Below are positions 41,200-51,078 of a stretch of DNA of 64,000 nucleotides, piece by piece (within the stretch, counting starts at the first letter, position 1; each line of letters starts with the position of its first letter). The stretch comes from Ralstonia sp. 25mfcol4.1 (lineage in GTDB: Bacteria > Pseudomonadota > Gammaproteobacteria > Burkholderiales > Burkholderiaceae). A program made the position numbers and the translations under genes. The stretch is from assembly GCF_900104095.1 (NCBI RefSeq), contig NZ_FNJO01000003.1, forward strand, positions 434,001 to 498,000. Direction: 5' to 3'. Under the pieces are notes generated by a model. It saw nothing but the letters and a program-made list of their open reading frames with translations. It had not been told where the DNA came from and ran no database searches.

Positions 41200-42900
41200 A
41201 TGACCCGGATTGCCATCCGCTCCTATTCCGACGACCACGCCAGCGTGCTGGCCGCCGCCGGCCTGCATCCCACGCTGGCGCGCATTCTGTCCGCGCGCGG
41301 CGTGCTGGACCCGGCCGAGCTGGCCACCGAACTGCCCGGACTGGTGCCCCCTTCCGCCATGAAGGGGATTGACCACGCCGCCGCCTACCTGGCTGACGCC
41401 ATCGCCGCGCAGCGCAAGCTGCTGATCGTGGCCGACTACGACTGCGACGGCGCGACGGCCTGTGCCGTGGGCGTGCGCGGGCTGCGCATGCTGGGCGCGC
41501 GCGTGGACTATATCGTGCCGAACCGTTTCGAGTACGGCTATGGCCTGACGCCCGAGATCGTCGAGCTGGCCGCGCAGCAGCGGCCCGACGTGATCGTCAC
41601 GGTCGACAACGGCATCGCGAGCGTCGACGGCGTGGCGGCCGCCAACGCACGCGGCATCGACGTGGTGGTGACCGACCACCACCTGCCGGGCGCCGTGCTG
41701 CCCGACGCCGCCGTGATCGTGAATCCGAACCAGCCCGGCTGCGAATTCCCGAGCAAGAACCTGGCGGGCGTGGGCGTGATGTTCTACGTGCTGCTGGCGC
41801 TGCGCGCCGAACTGCGGCAGCGCGGGGTCTATACCAAGGACACCCAGCCGCCGCTGCAGACGCTGCTGGACCTGGTGGCGCTGGGCACCGTGGCCGACGT
41901 GGTGAAGCTCGACGCCAACAACCGCATCCTGGTGGCGCAGGGCCTGAAGCGCATGCGCATGGGCCGGATGCATGCCGGCGTGGCCGCCCTGTTCCGCGCC
42001 GCCGGCCGCGAAGCCCAGCGCGCCAATACCTTCGACCTGGGCTTCGGGCTGGGGCCGCGCCTCAACGCGGCGGGCCGGCTGGCCGACATGTCGCTGGGCA
42101 TCGAGTGCCTGCTGACCGACGACGCCAACCGCGCCTGGGAAATCGCCCAGGAACTGGACGGCATGAACCGCGAGCGCCGCGATATCGAGGCCGGCATGCA
42201 GCAGGAGGCGCTGCAGATCCTGGAACAGCCGCTGGCCGGGCTCGATCCGGCGTCACGCTACACGGTGAGCGTGTTCCACGAGACCTGGCACCAGGGCGTG
42301 ATCGGCATCGTCGCGTCGCGGCTCAAGGAAAAATTCCACCGCCCGACCATCACCTTCGCGCCGGGCGACGAGGAGCACATCAAGGGGTCTGGCCGTTCGA
42401 TCCCCGGCTTTCACCTGCGCGATGCGCTGGACCTGGTGTCCAAGCGCCATCCCGGCCTGCTGGTGAAATTTGGTGGCCACGCCATGGCGGCCGGCCTGAC
42501 CGTCCGCGCGAAGGATTTCGACACCTTCGTGGCGGCATTCGAGGACGTGGGCCGCGAATGGCTCAACGAAGAGCAACTGGCCCGGGTGATCGAGACCGAC
42601 GGCGATATCGACGACGGCTGCTTCAGCCCCGAATTCGTGACCCTGCTCGAAGGCCAGGTGTGGGGCCAGGGCTTTCCGCCGCCCACGTTCTCGGGCGAAT
42701 TCGAGGTACTGCGCCAGACCGTGCTGAAGGGCAAGCACCTCAAGCTGCAACTGGGACGCGGCAGCCAGCGTTTCGACGCGATCTGGTTCAACCACGCCGA
42801 CGCACTGGACGGCGCCAGCGCACTGGTGGCCTACCGGCTCGACAACAACACGTTCAATGGCGTGACACGCGTGCAGCTGGTGGTGGAGCACGCCCAGTAG
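41200..42900 (+). CDS. recJ: Single-stranded-DNA exonuclease RecJ
   Basis: A 5'-3' exonuclease of the DHH superfamily used in mismatch repair, RecF recombination and base excision repair. 566 residues from the ATG at 41200. DHH motifs: D79-Y-D81 (VADYDCDGATA), TVDNGIAS and D159-H-H161 (VVTDHHLPG). The DHHA1 motif near the C-terminal half is KFGGHAMAAGLT. MutS, encoded at the other end of the window, is a functional partner in mismatch repair. Confidence 0.96.
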   Translation: MTRIAIRSYSDDHASVLAAAGLHPTLARILSARGVLDPAELATELPGLVPPSAMKGIDHAAAYLADAIAAQRKLLIVADYDCDGATACAVGVRGLRMLGARVDYIVPNRFEYGYGLTPEIVELAAQQRPDVIVTVDNGIASVDGVAAANARGIDVVVTDHHLPGAVLPDAAVIVNPNQPGCEFPSKNLAGVGVMFYVLLALRAELRQRGVYTKDTQPPLQTLLDLVALGTVADVVKLDANNRILVAQGLKRMRMGRMHAGVAALFRAAGREAQRANTFDLGFGLGPRLNAAGRLADMSLGIECLLTDDANRAWEIAQELDGMNRERRDIEAGMQQEALQILEQPLAGLDPASRYTVSVFHETWHQGVIGIVASRLKEKFHRPTITFAPGDEEHIKGSGRSIPGFHLRDALDLVSKRHPGLLVKFGGHAMAAGLTVRAKDFDTFVAAFEDVGREWLNEEQLARVIETDGDIDDGCFSPEFVTLLEGQVWGQGFPPPTFSGEFEVLRQTVLKGKHLKLQLGRGSQRFDAIWFNHADALDGASALVAYRLDNNTFNGVTRVQLVVEHAQ

Positions 42901-42955
42901 GCCGGGGCGGCGGCTACGCGGCCCGCCCCGCGGCGACGGGCCGTGGGCGGTGCCG

Positions 42956-43699
42956 TTATCCGCGTGGCGGCAGGTAGAGCGCCGGATTCACCGGCTTGCC
43001 GTTGCCGCGCACCTCGAAGTGCAGCTCGTTGTCGCGGCTCATGCTGCCGATCTCCTGCCCTGCCGAAATCCGGTCGTTTTCCTTGACCAGGGGCCGGTCG
43101 AGGTTGCCGTACACGGTCAGCCAGTCGTCGTTGTGCTTGATGATGACCAACTGGCCGTAACCGCGCAGCGTACCCACATGGATCGCCCAGCCGGACGCCG
43201 CGGCGCGCACCTTGCCGCCAGCCGGCACCTCGATACGCAACCCTTTTTCCGCTGGCGGCGCAAAACTGCCGGTCACGCGGCCATCGGCCGGCCATTGCAG
43301 GCGGATGGCGCTGGCGGGCGGCTTCGACGGCGTGGTGTCGGGCGCGGCGGCGCGCGGCGCGGAAGTCGCGGCGGGCTTGTCGGTAGCCTTGGCGGCCGAG
43401 ATGCCGGCGCCTGCCGGCGGCTTGACGCGAATCAGCTGGCCAACTTCAATCTGGCTCGAATCTGAAATGTTGCTCCAGCGCGCCAGATCGGCCACCGAGC
43501 GGTTGTGACGCCGGGCGATCGAGTACAGCGTGTCGCCGCGTTCGACGCGGTAATAGCCCTCGGGCGCGGGCTCGCTGGGCGTGGTGCCGCAGGCGGCAAG
43601 CATGGCGGCCAGCGAGATCGCGGCCAGGCGCCCAAGTGTGCGTCGGCGCGCACCCTGCGGGCGCGACACGTCGTGATGGACTGCGTGGATTCCTGTCAT
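42956..43699 (-). CDS. LysM/LytM lipoprotein, NlpD-like with degenerate active site
   Basis: About 247 residues from the Met at 43699; the frame is open to 43801. A lipoprotein signal ends MLAAC. A LysM repeat follows (YYRVERGDTLYSIARRHN...LARWSNI...IEVGQLIRV), then an Ala/Pro linker and a C-terminal M23/LytM domain. The M23 zinc motif HxxxD is replaced around EKGLRIEV, and only one His is kept in NELHFEVRG. The domain therefore looks catalytically dead, as in NlpD and EnvC, which activate amidases at the division site. An amidase-activator role is an inference. Confidence 0.85.
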   Translation of the reverse strand: MTGIHAVHHDVSRPQGARRRTLGRLAAISLAAMLAACGTTPSEPAPEGYYRVERGDTLYSIARRHNRSVADLARWSNISDSSQIEVGQLIRVKPPAGAGISAAKATDKPAATSAPRAAAPDTTPSKPPASAIRLQWPADGRVTGSFAPPAEKGLRIEVPAGGKVRAAASGWAIHVGTLRGYGQLVIIKHNDDWLTVYGNLDRPLVKENDRISAGQEIGSMSRDNELHFEVRGNGKPVNPALYLPPRG

Positions 43700-43890
43700 G
43701 CGTACGGGGAAACTCCTGATCGTGGCCGCTATTGTCGCCGAAGTCGGAACGAAACCTTGCAGCGAAAAGAGGGGAAAGTCACGCAATAGACCGTTCGCCA
43801 TGCGAACAGTTCAGCCGAATCCGCAACGGGCGTGCAGCCCGGACCGCCATCCCACTCGCACGCCGGCCGGGTTTCGCGGCGCCGATCCGC

Positions 43891-43896
43891 TATAAT
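43891..43896 (+). promoter_or_regulatory. prfB -10 element
   Basis: A perfect TATAAT lies 38 bases before the prfB ATG. The -35 is weak. Confidence 0.55.
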
Positions 43897-43933
43897 TCCA
43901 CGTTTTGCACGCGCAGCATTACCAGGAATATCA

Positions 43934-45038
43934 ATGGAAGCAGAACGCCTCAACGCCATCTCCGGTGCCATCTCCGATCTCCGTTCGCGAACGGAAGATC
44001 TACGGGGGTATCTTTGACTACGATGTCAAGGAAAACCGTCTAGCCGAAGTCAACGGACTCCTGGAAGACCCGGACGTCTGGAACAACCCCAAGCGTGCCC
44101 AGGACCTGGGCAAGGAAAAGAAGGCGCTCGAAGCCGTCGTGCAGACGCTGGGCAAGCTCACCGCCGACCTCGCCGGCGCGGACGAGCTGTTCGAACTCGC
44201 GCGCGAGGAAGGTGACGACGAGACGCTGGAGTCGATCGATGCCGACGTGCAGGGATTCGAGGCGATCGTCGCCGACATGGAATTCCGCCGCATGTTCTCG
44301 GGCGAGATGGACCAGGCCAACGCCTTCATCGACATCCAGGCCGGCGCCGGCGGTACCGAGGCTTGCGACTGGGCATCGATGCTGCTGCGCCAGTACCTGA
44401 AGTACTGCGAGCGCAAGGGCTTCAAGGCCGAGGTGCTGGAAGAATCCGAAGGCGACGTGGCCGGCATCAAGAGCGCCACGATCAAGATCGAGGGCGAATA
44501 CGCGTTCGGCTACCTGCGCACCGAGACCGGCGTGCACCGCCTGGTGCGCAAGTCGCCGTTCGATTCGTCGGGCGGCCGCCACACGTCGTTCTCGTCGGTG
44601 TTCGTCTACCCCGAGGTGGACGATTCGTTCGAGGTGGAAGTCAACCCGGCCGACCTGCGCGTGGATACCTATCGCGCATCGGGCGCGGGCGGCCAGCACA
44701 TCAACAAGACCGATTCGGCCGTGCGGATCACGCACATCCCGACCGGCATCGTCGTGCAGTGCCAGAACGACCGTTCGCAGCACCGCAACCGCGCCGAAGC
44801 CATGTCGATGCTGAAGTCGCGCCTGTACGAGCATGAAATGCGCAAGCGCCAGGCCGAGGCCGACAAGCTCGAAGCCGGCAAGACCGATGTGGGCTGGGGC
44901 CACCAGATCCGCTCGTACGTGCTGGACCAGAGCCGCATCAAGGACCTGCGCACCAACGTGGAAATGTCCAACACGCAGAAGGTGCTCGACGGCGACCTCG
45001 ACCCGTTCATCGAGGCCAGCCTGAAACAGGGCCTGTAA
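43934..45038 (+). CDS. prfB: Peptide chain release factor 2, with programmed +1 frameshift
   Basis: RF2 ends translation at UGA and UAA. The first 27 codons (43934-44014, [11 protein letters not shown]...) lead to an in-frame TGA at 44015-44017. A +1 shift at CTT TGA C moves reading to GAC at 44016 and gives 367 residues in total. AGGAA lies before the ATG. The SPF anticodon-like motif (RKSPFDSSG) and the GGQ loop ([10 protein letters not shown]) are present. The frameshift makes RF2 level self-regulating: low RF2 means slow UGA termination and more shifting. Annotate as join(43934..44014,44016..45038). Confidence 0.96.
44004..44018 (+). promoter_or_regulatory. prfB programmed frameshift site
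   Basis: GGGGGTATCTTTGAC: an internal Shine-Dalgarno-like G-run, then three bases, then the slippery CTT followed by the in-frame UGA and C. The layout equals the classic E. coli RF2 site. Confidence 0.95.
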
Positions 45039-45159
45039 CACCGGCAAGACCTGATGCCGCAGCCGTGCCGCCATGCCTGCCCCGTGCCGGCATGGCGGCA
45101 CGACGAATACCAAGAGTCTCCATCCTGAAGTCGCCGTTTCATCGAACAAGGTCCACGTC

Positions 45160-45930
45160 ATGACCACCGGAACGCCCCGCCCCATCCATCTCTACATCGT
45201 CACCGGCGCCTCGCGCGGCTTGGGCGCATCGCTCGTGCGCGCGCTGCTCAAGCCGGGCAACCGCATCATCGGCGTGGCGCGCAGCCGCAACACCGGCCTC
45301 GAACGCGAAGCCTCGGCCAGCGGCGTGCCGGTGGCCTGGCACCTGCAGGACCTGTCGCAGCCCGGCCCCTCGGCCGGCTGGCTGTCCAGCGTGCTGGAAG
45401 CCGTGGACGAAGCGCCGGCCAGCGTGACGCTGATCCTGAACGCGGGTGTGGTGGAGCCCATTGGCCCGATCACCGAACTGCACGAAAACTCGCTGGTGCC
45501 GCATCTGCAGACCAACCTCGTCACGCCGATGACGATGACCGGCGCGTTCATCGACGCCACCGCGCGCTTCGACTGCCCGCGCAAGGTACTGGCCATCTCG
45601 TCGGGCGCCGCGCGCAACCCGGTGCCGGGCTGGAGCGCCTACTGCGCCGGCAAGGCGGGCCTGGACATGTTCATCCGCTCGGTCAATGCCGAGTACGCCG
45701 GCCTGGCCGACGATCGCGCGGTACGCGCCGTGGCGCTGGCGCCGGGCGTGGTGGACACCGGCATGCAGGAGACCATCCGCGGCGCCGATTTTGCCCAGGT
45801 GCAGCGTTTCCGCGACCTGAAGGCGAATGACCAGCTGGCGTCGCCCGACGACGTCGCACAACGCATCGCCGCCTATCTGGAACGCGCTGACTTCGGCAAG
45901 ACCGAACTCGACGACATCCGCAACTATTGA
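45160..45930 (+). CDS. Short-chain dehydrogenase/reductase
   Basis: A 256-residue SDR, from the ATG at 45160 (longer frame from 45073). Cofactor motif TGASRGLG at the N-terminus, NAG in LILNAGVVEP, catalytic Ser in AISSGAA and YxxxK in SAYCAGKAGLDM. The closest general type is YjbA/benzil- or sepiapterin-reductase-like SDRs. NADPH preference is probable from TGASRGLG followed by basic residues. It lies between prfB and lysS on the same strand. Substrate unknown. Confidence 0.9.
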   Translation: MTTGTPRPIHLYIVTGASRGLGASLVRALLKPGNRIIGVARSRNTGLEREASASGVPVAWHLQDLSQPGPSAGWLSSVLEAVDEAPASVTLILNAGVVEPIGPITELHENSLVPHLQTNLVTPMTMTGAFIDATARFDCPRKVLAISSGAARNPVPGWSAYCAGKAGLDMFIRSVNAEYAGLADDRAVRAVALAPGVVDTGMQETIRGADFAQVQRFRDLKANDQLASPDDVAQRIAAYLERADFGKTELDDIRNY

Positions 45931-45980
45931 ACTGAACCATCGCGCAGGGCCCCGTGCCTTGCACGACCGAAGCTGACACC

Positions 45981-47525
45981 ATGACCGAACCGACCCGCAC
46001 GCCCGCCGCCGCACCCGCCGACGCGCCTGCCGTAGACGAGAACAAGATCATTGCCGAACGGCGCGAGAAGCTGCAGGCCCTGCGCGAGCAAGGCGTGGCC
46101 TTCCCGAACGATTTCCGCCCGACGCACCAGGCCGGCGCGCTGCACGCGCAGTACGGCGAGACCGACCAGGCAACGCTGGAAGCCAGCCCGGTGGAAGTGT
46201 CGATCGCCGGCCGCATGATGCTCAAGCGCGTGATGGGCAAGGCCAGCTTTGCCACCGTGCAGGACGGCAGCGGCCAGATCCAGTTCTACATCACGCGCGA
46301 CAAGGTGGGCGAGGACGTCTACGCGGCGTTCAAGCACTGGGACCTGGGCGACATCATCAGCGCGCGCGGCGAGCTGTTCCGCACCAACAAGGGCGAGCTG
46401 TCGGTGCAGGTGCGCGAACTGCGCCTGCTGTCGAAGAGCCTGCGCCCGCTGCCGGACAAGTTCCACGGCCTGGCCGACCAGGAAATGAAGTACCGCCAGC
46501 GATATGTGGACCTGATCGTCTCGCCGGAAACGCGCGACACGTTCCGCGCCCGTACCAAGGCGATGTCGTCGCTGCGTCGCCATATGTCCGACGCCGGCTT
46601 CATGGAAGTCGAAACGCCGATGCTGCATCCGATTCCGGGCGGCGCGGCGGCCAAGCCGTTCATCACGCACCACAACGCGCTGGACATGCAGATGTTCATG
46701 CGCATCGCCCCCGAGCTGTACCTGAAGCGCCTGATCGTCGGCGGCTTCGAGCGCGTGTTCGAGATCAACCGCAACTTCCGTAACGAAGGGGTGAGCCCGC
46801 GCCACAACCCCGAGTTCACGATGATGGAGTTCTACGCGGCCTACACGGACTACCGCTGGCTGATGGACTTCACCGAGAACCTGATCCGCCAGGCCGCCAT
46901 CGACGCCAGCGGCAGCGCCGTGCTGAACTACCAGGGCCGCGAGCTGGACCTGTCGAAGCCGTTTCATCGCCTGACGATCTGCCAGGCGATCCAGAAGTAC
47001 GCCCCCGAATATACCGATGCGCAACTGGCCGACGCCGAATTCCTGCGTGCCGAGCTGAAGGGCAAGTTCAAGATCAACACCAGCGCGCCGCAGTTCCTGA
47101 ACGCCGGCGTAGGCACGCTGCAACTGGTGCTGTTCGAGGAAACGGCCGAGTCGCAACTGTGGGAGCCGACCTACATCGTCGACTACCCGGTGGAAGTGTC
47201 GCCGCTGGCGCGCGCCTCGGACACGCAGCCGGGCATCACCGAGCGGTTCGAGCTGTTCATTACGGGGCGCGAGATCGCCAACGGCTTCTCGGAACTGAAC
47301 GATCCGGAAGACCAGGCCAACCGCTTCCGCAAGCAGGTGGAGCAGAAGGACGCCGGCGACGAGGAAGCCATGTACTTCGACGCCGACTACATCCGCGCGC
47401 TCGAATACGGCATGCCCCCGACCGGCGGCTGCGGCATCGGCATCGACCGCCTGGTCATGCTGCTGACCGACAGCCCGAACATCCGCGACGTGATCCTGTT
47501 CCCGCACCTGCGCCGCGAAGACTGA
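45981..47525 (+). CDS. lysS: Lysyl-tRNA synthetase, class II
   Basis: Charges tRNA-Lys. 514 residues from the Met at 45981; 45954 in frame would add nine. An Ala/Pro-rich N-terminal extension precedes an OB-fold anticodon-binding domain ([19 protein letters not shown]). The class II core has motif 2 in [20 protein letters not shown] and motif 3 in [12 protein letters not shown]. The order prfB, (SDR), lysS is common in proteobacteria. Two GC-rich hairpins without T-runs follow the stop. Confidence 0.97.
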   Translation: MTEPTRTPAAAPADAPAVDENKIIAERREKLQALREQGVAFPNDFRPTHQAGALHAQYGETDQATLEASPVEVSIAGRMMLKRVMGKASFATVQDGSGQIQFYITRDKVGEDVYAAFKHWDLGDIISARGELFRTNKGELSVQVRELRLLSKSLRPLPDKFHGLADQEMKYRQRYVDLIVSPETRDTFRARTKAMSSLRRHMSDAGFMEVETPMLHPIPGGAAAKPFITHHNALDMQMFMRIAPELYLKRLIVGGFERVFEINRNFRNEGVSPRHNPEFTMMEFYAAYTDYRWLMDFTENLIRQAAIDASGSAVLNYQGRELDLSKPFHRLTICQAIQKYAPEYTDAQLADAEFLRAELKGKFKINTSAPQFLNAGVGTLQLVLFEETAESQLWEPTYIVDYPVEVSPLARASDTQPGITERFELFITGREIANGFSELNDPEDQANRFRKQVEQKDAGDEEAMYFDADYIRALEYGMPPTGGCGIGIDRLVMLLTDSPNIRDVILFPHLRRED

Positions 47526-47531
47526 TCGGCC

Positions 47532-47583
47532 GGCGCAGCCAGCCTGCGCCGCGCCCTGTTCCCCACGCCTGTCCGGCGTGGGG
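47532..47583 (+). repeat. Two GC-rich hairpins after lysS
   Basis: GGCGCAG-CCAGC-CTGCGCC (47532-47550) and CCCCACGCC-TGTCC-GGCGTGGGG (47561-47583) follow the lysS stop. Neither has a T-tract, so they may stabilise the mRNA end or aid rho-dependent ending rather than act as intrinsic terminators. The remaining ~190 bases to the next gene hold no visible gene. Confidence 0.5.
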
Positions 47584-47772
47584 CGCTACCACCACCTCCC
47601 GATTTGCCGGCTGTTACAGACGCCCGCGCACCTTCCTCCTCGCCTCGCTGTAACCCACTGATTTTCCTTCGGATTTCGGGCTACACATCCTTACAAAATC
47701 AAACGGAAACGGAATCGTAATTCGGCCAGACTCTAGGTATCCACCCTTCCAGGGTGACTTGGAGAACAAGAA

Positions 47773-48495
47773 ATGTCCGGTCCGGAAACCCTTCCCGCCC
47801 TGCCGTCGCAACGCCGCCTGAATCCGCTGGTGGGCGCGGCGGCCGTCGCACTTGTGGTGGCCAGCCTCACGGTGGTCGCAGCCGTAACGGGCGTGCTGCC
47901 GATTACCAAGGCCACACAGGCGCCGGCCGAGGCTTCGTACAGCAGTTCATATGGCAGCTCATCCGGGGGCTCGTACAGCGGCAATCAAACCGGCACCCAG
48001 CCCGTCATGAACGAGCCGCCGCCGCTGACGAGCCAGCCGGCACCAGGATCGACCACGCGGCCACCCGCCTATGACGCTCGCCAGGCCCAGAACAACATGG
48101 CGCCGCCACCGGCCCAGCCGATGCAGCAAGCCCAGGCCGCGGAAAAGCCGGCCGCCCGGCCTAGCCATACGGCCGGTCACGTGACAGGCGTGCAGGTGGT
48201 GGAAGCCGAAAAGCCCACCAGCGGCCTGGGCGCGGTTGGCGGTGCCGTTGTCGGCGGCCTGCTGGGCAACCAGATCGGCTCGGGCAATGGCCGTATTCTG
48301 GGTACCGTGGCCGGCGCGGCCGCAGGCGGCTTCGGCGGCAACTACGCCGAGAAGAAGCTGAACACCAACAAGTCGTACCGCGTCAGCGTGAAGATGGATG
48401 ACGGCTCGCGCCGCACGTTCACGTACCAGAATCCTCCGGGGGTCGAAGTGGGCCAGCGCGTGCATCTGGAGCGCGGCGTTCTCGTGACTGGCTGA
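47773..48495 (+). CDS. Glycine-zipper membrane protein
   Basis: A 240-residue protein with one N-terminal membrane helix (VGAAAVALVVASLTVVAAV). A long Ser/Pro/Gln-rich linker follows, then a glycine-zipper 2TM-like domain (GAVGGAVVGGLLGNQIGSG...GTVAGAAAGGFGG). The C-terminal beta segment is SYRVSVKMDDGSRRTFTYQ, followed by PGVEVGQRVHL. This arrangement is common in SlyB/OmpA-linked envelope-stress lipoproteins, but no lipobox is present here. GGAGA precedes the ATG. Function unknown; envelope association is inferred. Confidence 0.85.
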   Translation: MSGPETLPALPSQRRLNPLVGAAAVALVVASLTVVAAVTGVLPITKATQAPAEASYSSSYGSSSGGSYSGNQTGTQPVMNEPPPLTSQPAPGSTTRPPAYDARQAQNNMAPPPAQPMQQAQAAEKPAARPSHTAGHVTGVQVVEAEKPTSGLGAVGGAVVGGLLGNQIGSGNGRILGTVAGAAAGGFGGNYAEKKLNTNKSYRVSVKMDDGSRRTFTYQNPPGVEVGQRVHLERGVLVTG

Positions 48496-48544
48496 CGCCC
48501 TTCGGATTCGGTCCCGCCCCAGCGAGCCCGATTCCGACACAAAC

Positions 48545-48576
48545 AAAAAAGCACGGCGTGACAGCCGTGCTTTTTT
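48545..48576. terminator. Bidirectional rho-independent terminator
   Basis: AAAAAAGCACGGC / GCCGTGCTTTTTT arms around GTGACA, between the glycine-zipper gene (+) and iscX (-). Symmetric A/T runs let it end both transcripts, including the isc operon. Confidence 0.92.
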
Positions 48577-48603
48577 GCTTCATTTGCCTTGGATCAACCG
48601 GAC

Positions 48604-48798
48604 TTATTCCGCTTCCTCGATCCACGCCTGCTGGATCGCCTCCAGGATTTTCTCGCCCGAGCGTTCCGGCAGGTCGCTGAAACCGTCCAGTTCCAGCACC
48701 CACTGGCGCAATTGCGTGAAACGCACCGTTACCGGGTCGACGTCAGGAAACTTGTCGTACAGCGCGGCGGCAATGTCGTAGGTATCTGTCCATTTCAT
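48604..48798 (-). CDS. iscX: Fe-S assembly protein IscX
   Basis: A 64-residue acidic protein, full length for the family (MKWTDTYDIAAALYDKFPDVDP at the start, FTQLRQWVLELDGF in the middle). IscX binds IscS and acts as an iron-dependent regulator or possible iron donor for cluster building. Last gene of the isc operon. Confidence 0.96.
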   Translation of the reverse strand: MKWTDTYDIAAALYDKFPDVDPVTVRFTQLRQWVLELDGFSDLPERSGEKILEAIQQAWIEEAE

Positions 48799-48820
48799 GG
48801 GGAAACTCCTCGCGCGGGCC

Positions 48821-49159
48821 TTAGTGGCCTTCCTTGGCGTGGTTGATCGTGTACTTCGGGATTTCGACGGTCAGGTCCGTGTCCGCGACGATGGCCTGGC
48901 ACGACAGGCGCGAATTGGGCTCCAGCCCCCACGCCTTGTCCAGCAGGTCTTCCTCTTTTTCCTCGGCATCTTCCAGCGAATTGAAACCTTCGCGCACCAC
49001 CACGTGGCACGTGGTGCAGGCGCACGACTTCTCGCAGGCGTGCTCGATGTTGATACCGTTGTTCAGCAGCGCGTCGCAGATGCTGGTGCCGGTGCCGGCC
49101 TCGAAGACGGCGCCCTCCGGACACAATTCGACGTGGGGCAAAACGATGATCTGTGGCAT
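48821..49159 (-). CDS. fdx: ISC-type [2Fe-2S] ferredoxin
   Basis: Supplies electrons for cluster assembly on IscU. 112 residues. The [2Fe-2S] ligands are C42, C48, C51 (ACEKSCACTTC) and C87 (SRLSCQA), the same positions as in E. coli Fdx. The acidic helix EDAEEKEEDLLDKAWGLEP is the partner-binding region. Between hscA and iscX. Confidence 0.97.
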   Translation of the reverse strand: MPQIIVLPHVELCPEGAVFEAGTGTSICDALLNNGINIEHACEKSCACTTCHVVVREGFNSLEDAEEKEEDLLDKAWGLEPNSRLSCQAIVADTDLTVEIPKYTINHAKEGH

Positions 49160-49203
49160 GTGATTCCTGTTTTCTCTCTCTAGGCAGGTGCGCTGCGTGT
49201 GAC

Positions 49204-51069
49204 TCAGCCCAGCTCCTGCACCTTCTTTCCGGCCAGCGCGCTCTTGATCGAGCGGTCCATGCGGCGGGCGGCAAATTCGTCGGTACCATGCGACAGCTGC
49301 TCGACGGCCGCCTTGATCGCGTGGTGGTCGTCGCCGCGCGCGATCTCGGTCACGCGGGCCATCAGCGCATCCACGGCCGCGCGTTCCTCGGCCGACAGCA
49401 GGTCGCCGTCGACTTCCAGCGCACGCCCGGTGGCCTCCACCAGCCGCGCGGCCTCCACGCGTTCCTCGGCCAGCGCGCGGCTCTTCATGTCGTGCTCGGC
49501 CTCGCGGAAGCTTTCCTGCAGCATGCGCGCGATATCGTCGTCGGCCAGGCCGTACGACGGCTTGACCGACACCGACGCTTCCACGCCCGAATTGGTCTCG
49601 CGCGCCGACACCGACAGCAGCCCGTCCGCATCCACCTGGTAAGTCACGCGAATGCGCGCCGCGCCCGCCACCATCGGCGGAATGCCGCGCAGCTCGAAAC
49701 GCGCCAGCGACCGGCAATCGCTGGCCAGTTCGCGCTCGCCCTGCAGTACGTGAATGGCCATGGCGGTCTGGCCATCCTTGAAGGTGGTGAATTCCTGCGC
49801 ACGCGCGACCGGAATCGTGCTGTTGCGCGGGATGATCTTCTCGACCAGGCCGCCCATCGTCTCGACGCCCAGCGACAGCGGGATCACGTCGAGCAGCAGC
49901 CAGTCCTCGCCCGGCGCATGGTTGCCGGCCAGCAGGTTGGCCTGCATGGCGGCGCCCAGCGCCACCACCTTGTCCGGATCCAGGTTGGTCAGCGGCTGCT
50001 GGCCAAAATACTCGCCCACGGCCTTGCGGATCGCCGGCATGCGCGTCGCACCGCCCACCAGCACCACGCCCTTGACATCCTCGGGCGTGACACCGGCATC
50101 GCGCAGCGCCTTGCGCACCGGCGCCAGGGTCTTCTGCACCAGGTTGGCGGTGATGGCGATGAACGTTTGCGCGTCCAGCGGCAGATGCACGATCTCGCCG
50201 GTGGTCAGCACGGCGTCGATCACGGTGCTGTCGCTCGCGGACAGGGCTTCCTTTGCAGCACGCGCGCGCATCATCAGCAGGCGCGTATCCTCGGCCGAGA
50301 GCGGCTGCAGGCCGGCCTGCTCGACCACCCAGCACAGCAGGCGCTGGTCGAAGTCGTCGCCGCCCAGCGCCGAATCGCCGCCGGTGGACATCACCTCGAA
50401 CACGCCCTTGGTCAGCTTGAGCACCGAGATATCGAACGTGCCGCCGCCCAGGTCGTAGACGGCGTAGATGCCTTCGGCGGCATTGTCCAGGCCGTAGGCA
50501 ATCGCAGCGGCGGTCGGCTCGTTGAGCAGCCGCATCACGTCCAGGCCCGCCAGTTGCGCGGCGTCCTTGGTGGCCTGGCGTTGCGCGTCGTCAAAATACG
50601 CGGGCACCGTGATCACGGCCCCCACCAGCTCGTCGCCCAGCGAATCCTCTGCACGCTGGCGCAGCGTGGCCAGGATCTCTGCCGACACTTCCACCGGGCT
50701 CTTGATGCCGGCGGCCGTCTTCAGCTGCACCATGCCCGGCGCATCGACGAAGTCGTACGGGCTGTGCTCGATATTTGCCACGTCGCGCAGGCCACGACCC
50801 ATGAACCGCTTCACGGAAACGATCGTGTTCTTGGGGTCGCGCACGGCCTCGTCCTGCGCCTTGAAGCCGATATGCGCGTTGCCGTTGGGCAGGTAGCGCA
50901 CCACAGACGGCAGCAGGGAGCGGCCATCGTCGTCGGGCAGGACTTCGGGAATGCTGTTGCGCACGGCGGCCACCAGCGAATTGGTGGTGCCAAGGTCGAT
51001 GCCAACAGCCAGCCGGCGCTGGTGAGGCGCGGGCGACATGCCGGGTTCGGAAATCTGGAGCAGTGCCAT
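49204..51069 (-). CDS. hscA: Fe-S assembly Hsp70 chaperone HscA
   Basis: A specialised Hsp70 that releases clusters from IscU. 621 residues. Nucleotide-binding motifs are [24 protein letters not shown] and [14 protein letters not shown]; the substrate-binding domain begins after about residue 390. It recognises the LPPVK motif of IscU, which is present here. It follows hscB by only 9 bases. Confidence 0.97.
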   Translation of the reverse strand: MALLQISEPGMSPAPHQRRLAVGIDLGTTNSLVAAVRNSIPEVLPDDDGRSLLPSVVRYLPNGNAHIGFKAQDEAVRDPKNTIVSVKRFMGRGLRDVANIEHSPYDFVDAPGMVQLKTAAGIKSPVEVSAEILATLRQRAEDSLGDELVGAVITVPAYFDDAQRQATKDAAQLAGLDVMRLLNEPTAAAIAYGLDNAAEGIYAVYDLGGGTFDISVLKLTKGVFEVMSTGGDSALGGDDFDQRLLCWVVEQAGLQPLSAEDTRLLMMRARAAKEALSASDSTVIDAVLTTGEIVHLPLDAQTFIAITANLVQKTLAPVRKALRDAGVTPEDVKGVVLVGGATRMPAIRKAVGEYFGQQPLTNLDPDKVVALGAAMQANLLAGNHAPGEDWLLLDVIPLSLGVETMGGLVEKIIPRNSTIPVARAQEFTTFKDGQTAMAIHVLQGERELASDCRSLARFELRGIPPMVAGAARIRVTYQVDADGLLSVSARETNSGVEASVSVKPSYGLADDDIARMLQESFREAEHDMKSRALAEERVEAARLVEATGRALEVDGDLLSAEERAAVDALMARVTEIARGDDHHAIKAAVEQLSHGTDEFAARRMDRSIKSALAGKKVQELG

Positions 51070-51078
51070 GAGAATCTT

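Noticed and set aside
39948-41216. N-terminal part of an 839-codon minus-strand frame fused to the Lol permease
   Set aside because: The part before 39947 is antisense to the rpfE-like gene and unlike any permease. The TTG at 39947 with AGGA explains the start.
47705-47740. ECF sigma-E-like promoter (GGAATC...TCTAG) before the glycine-zipper gene
   Set aside because: The match to GGAACTT-N16-TCTRA is partial and the spacing is only approximate, so it was not listed as a feature.
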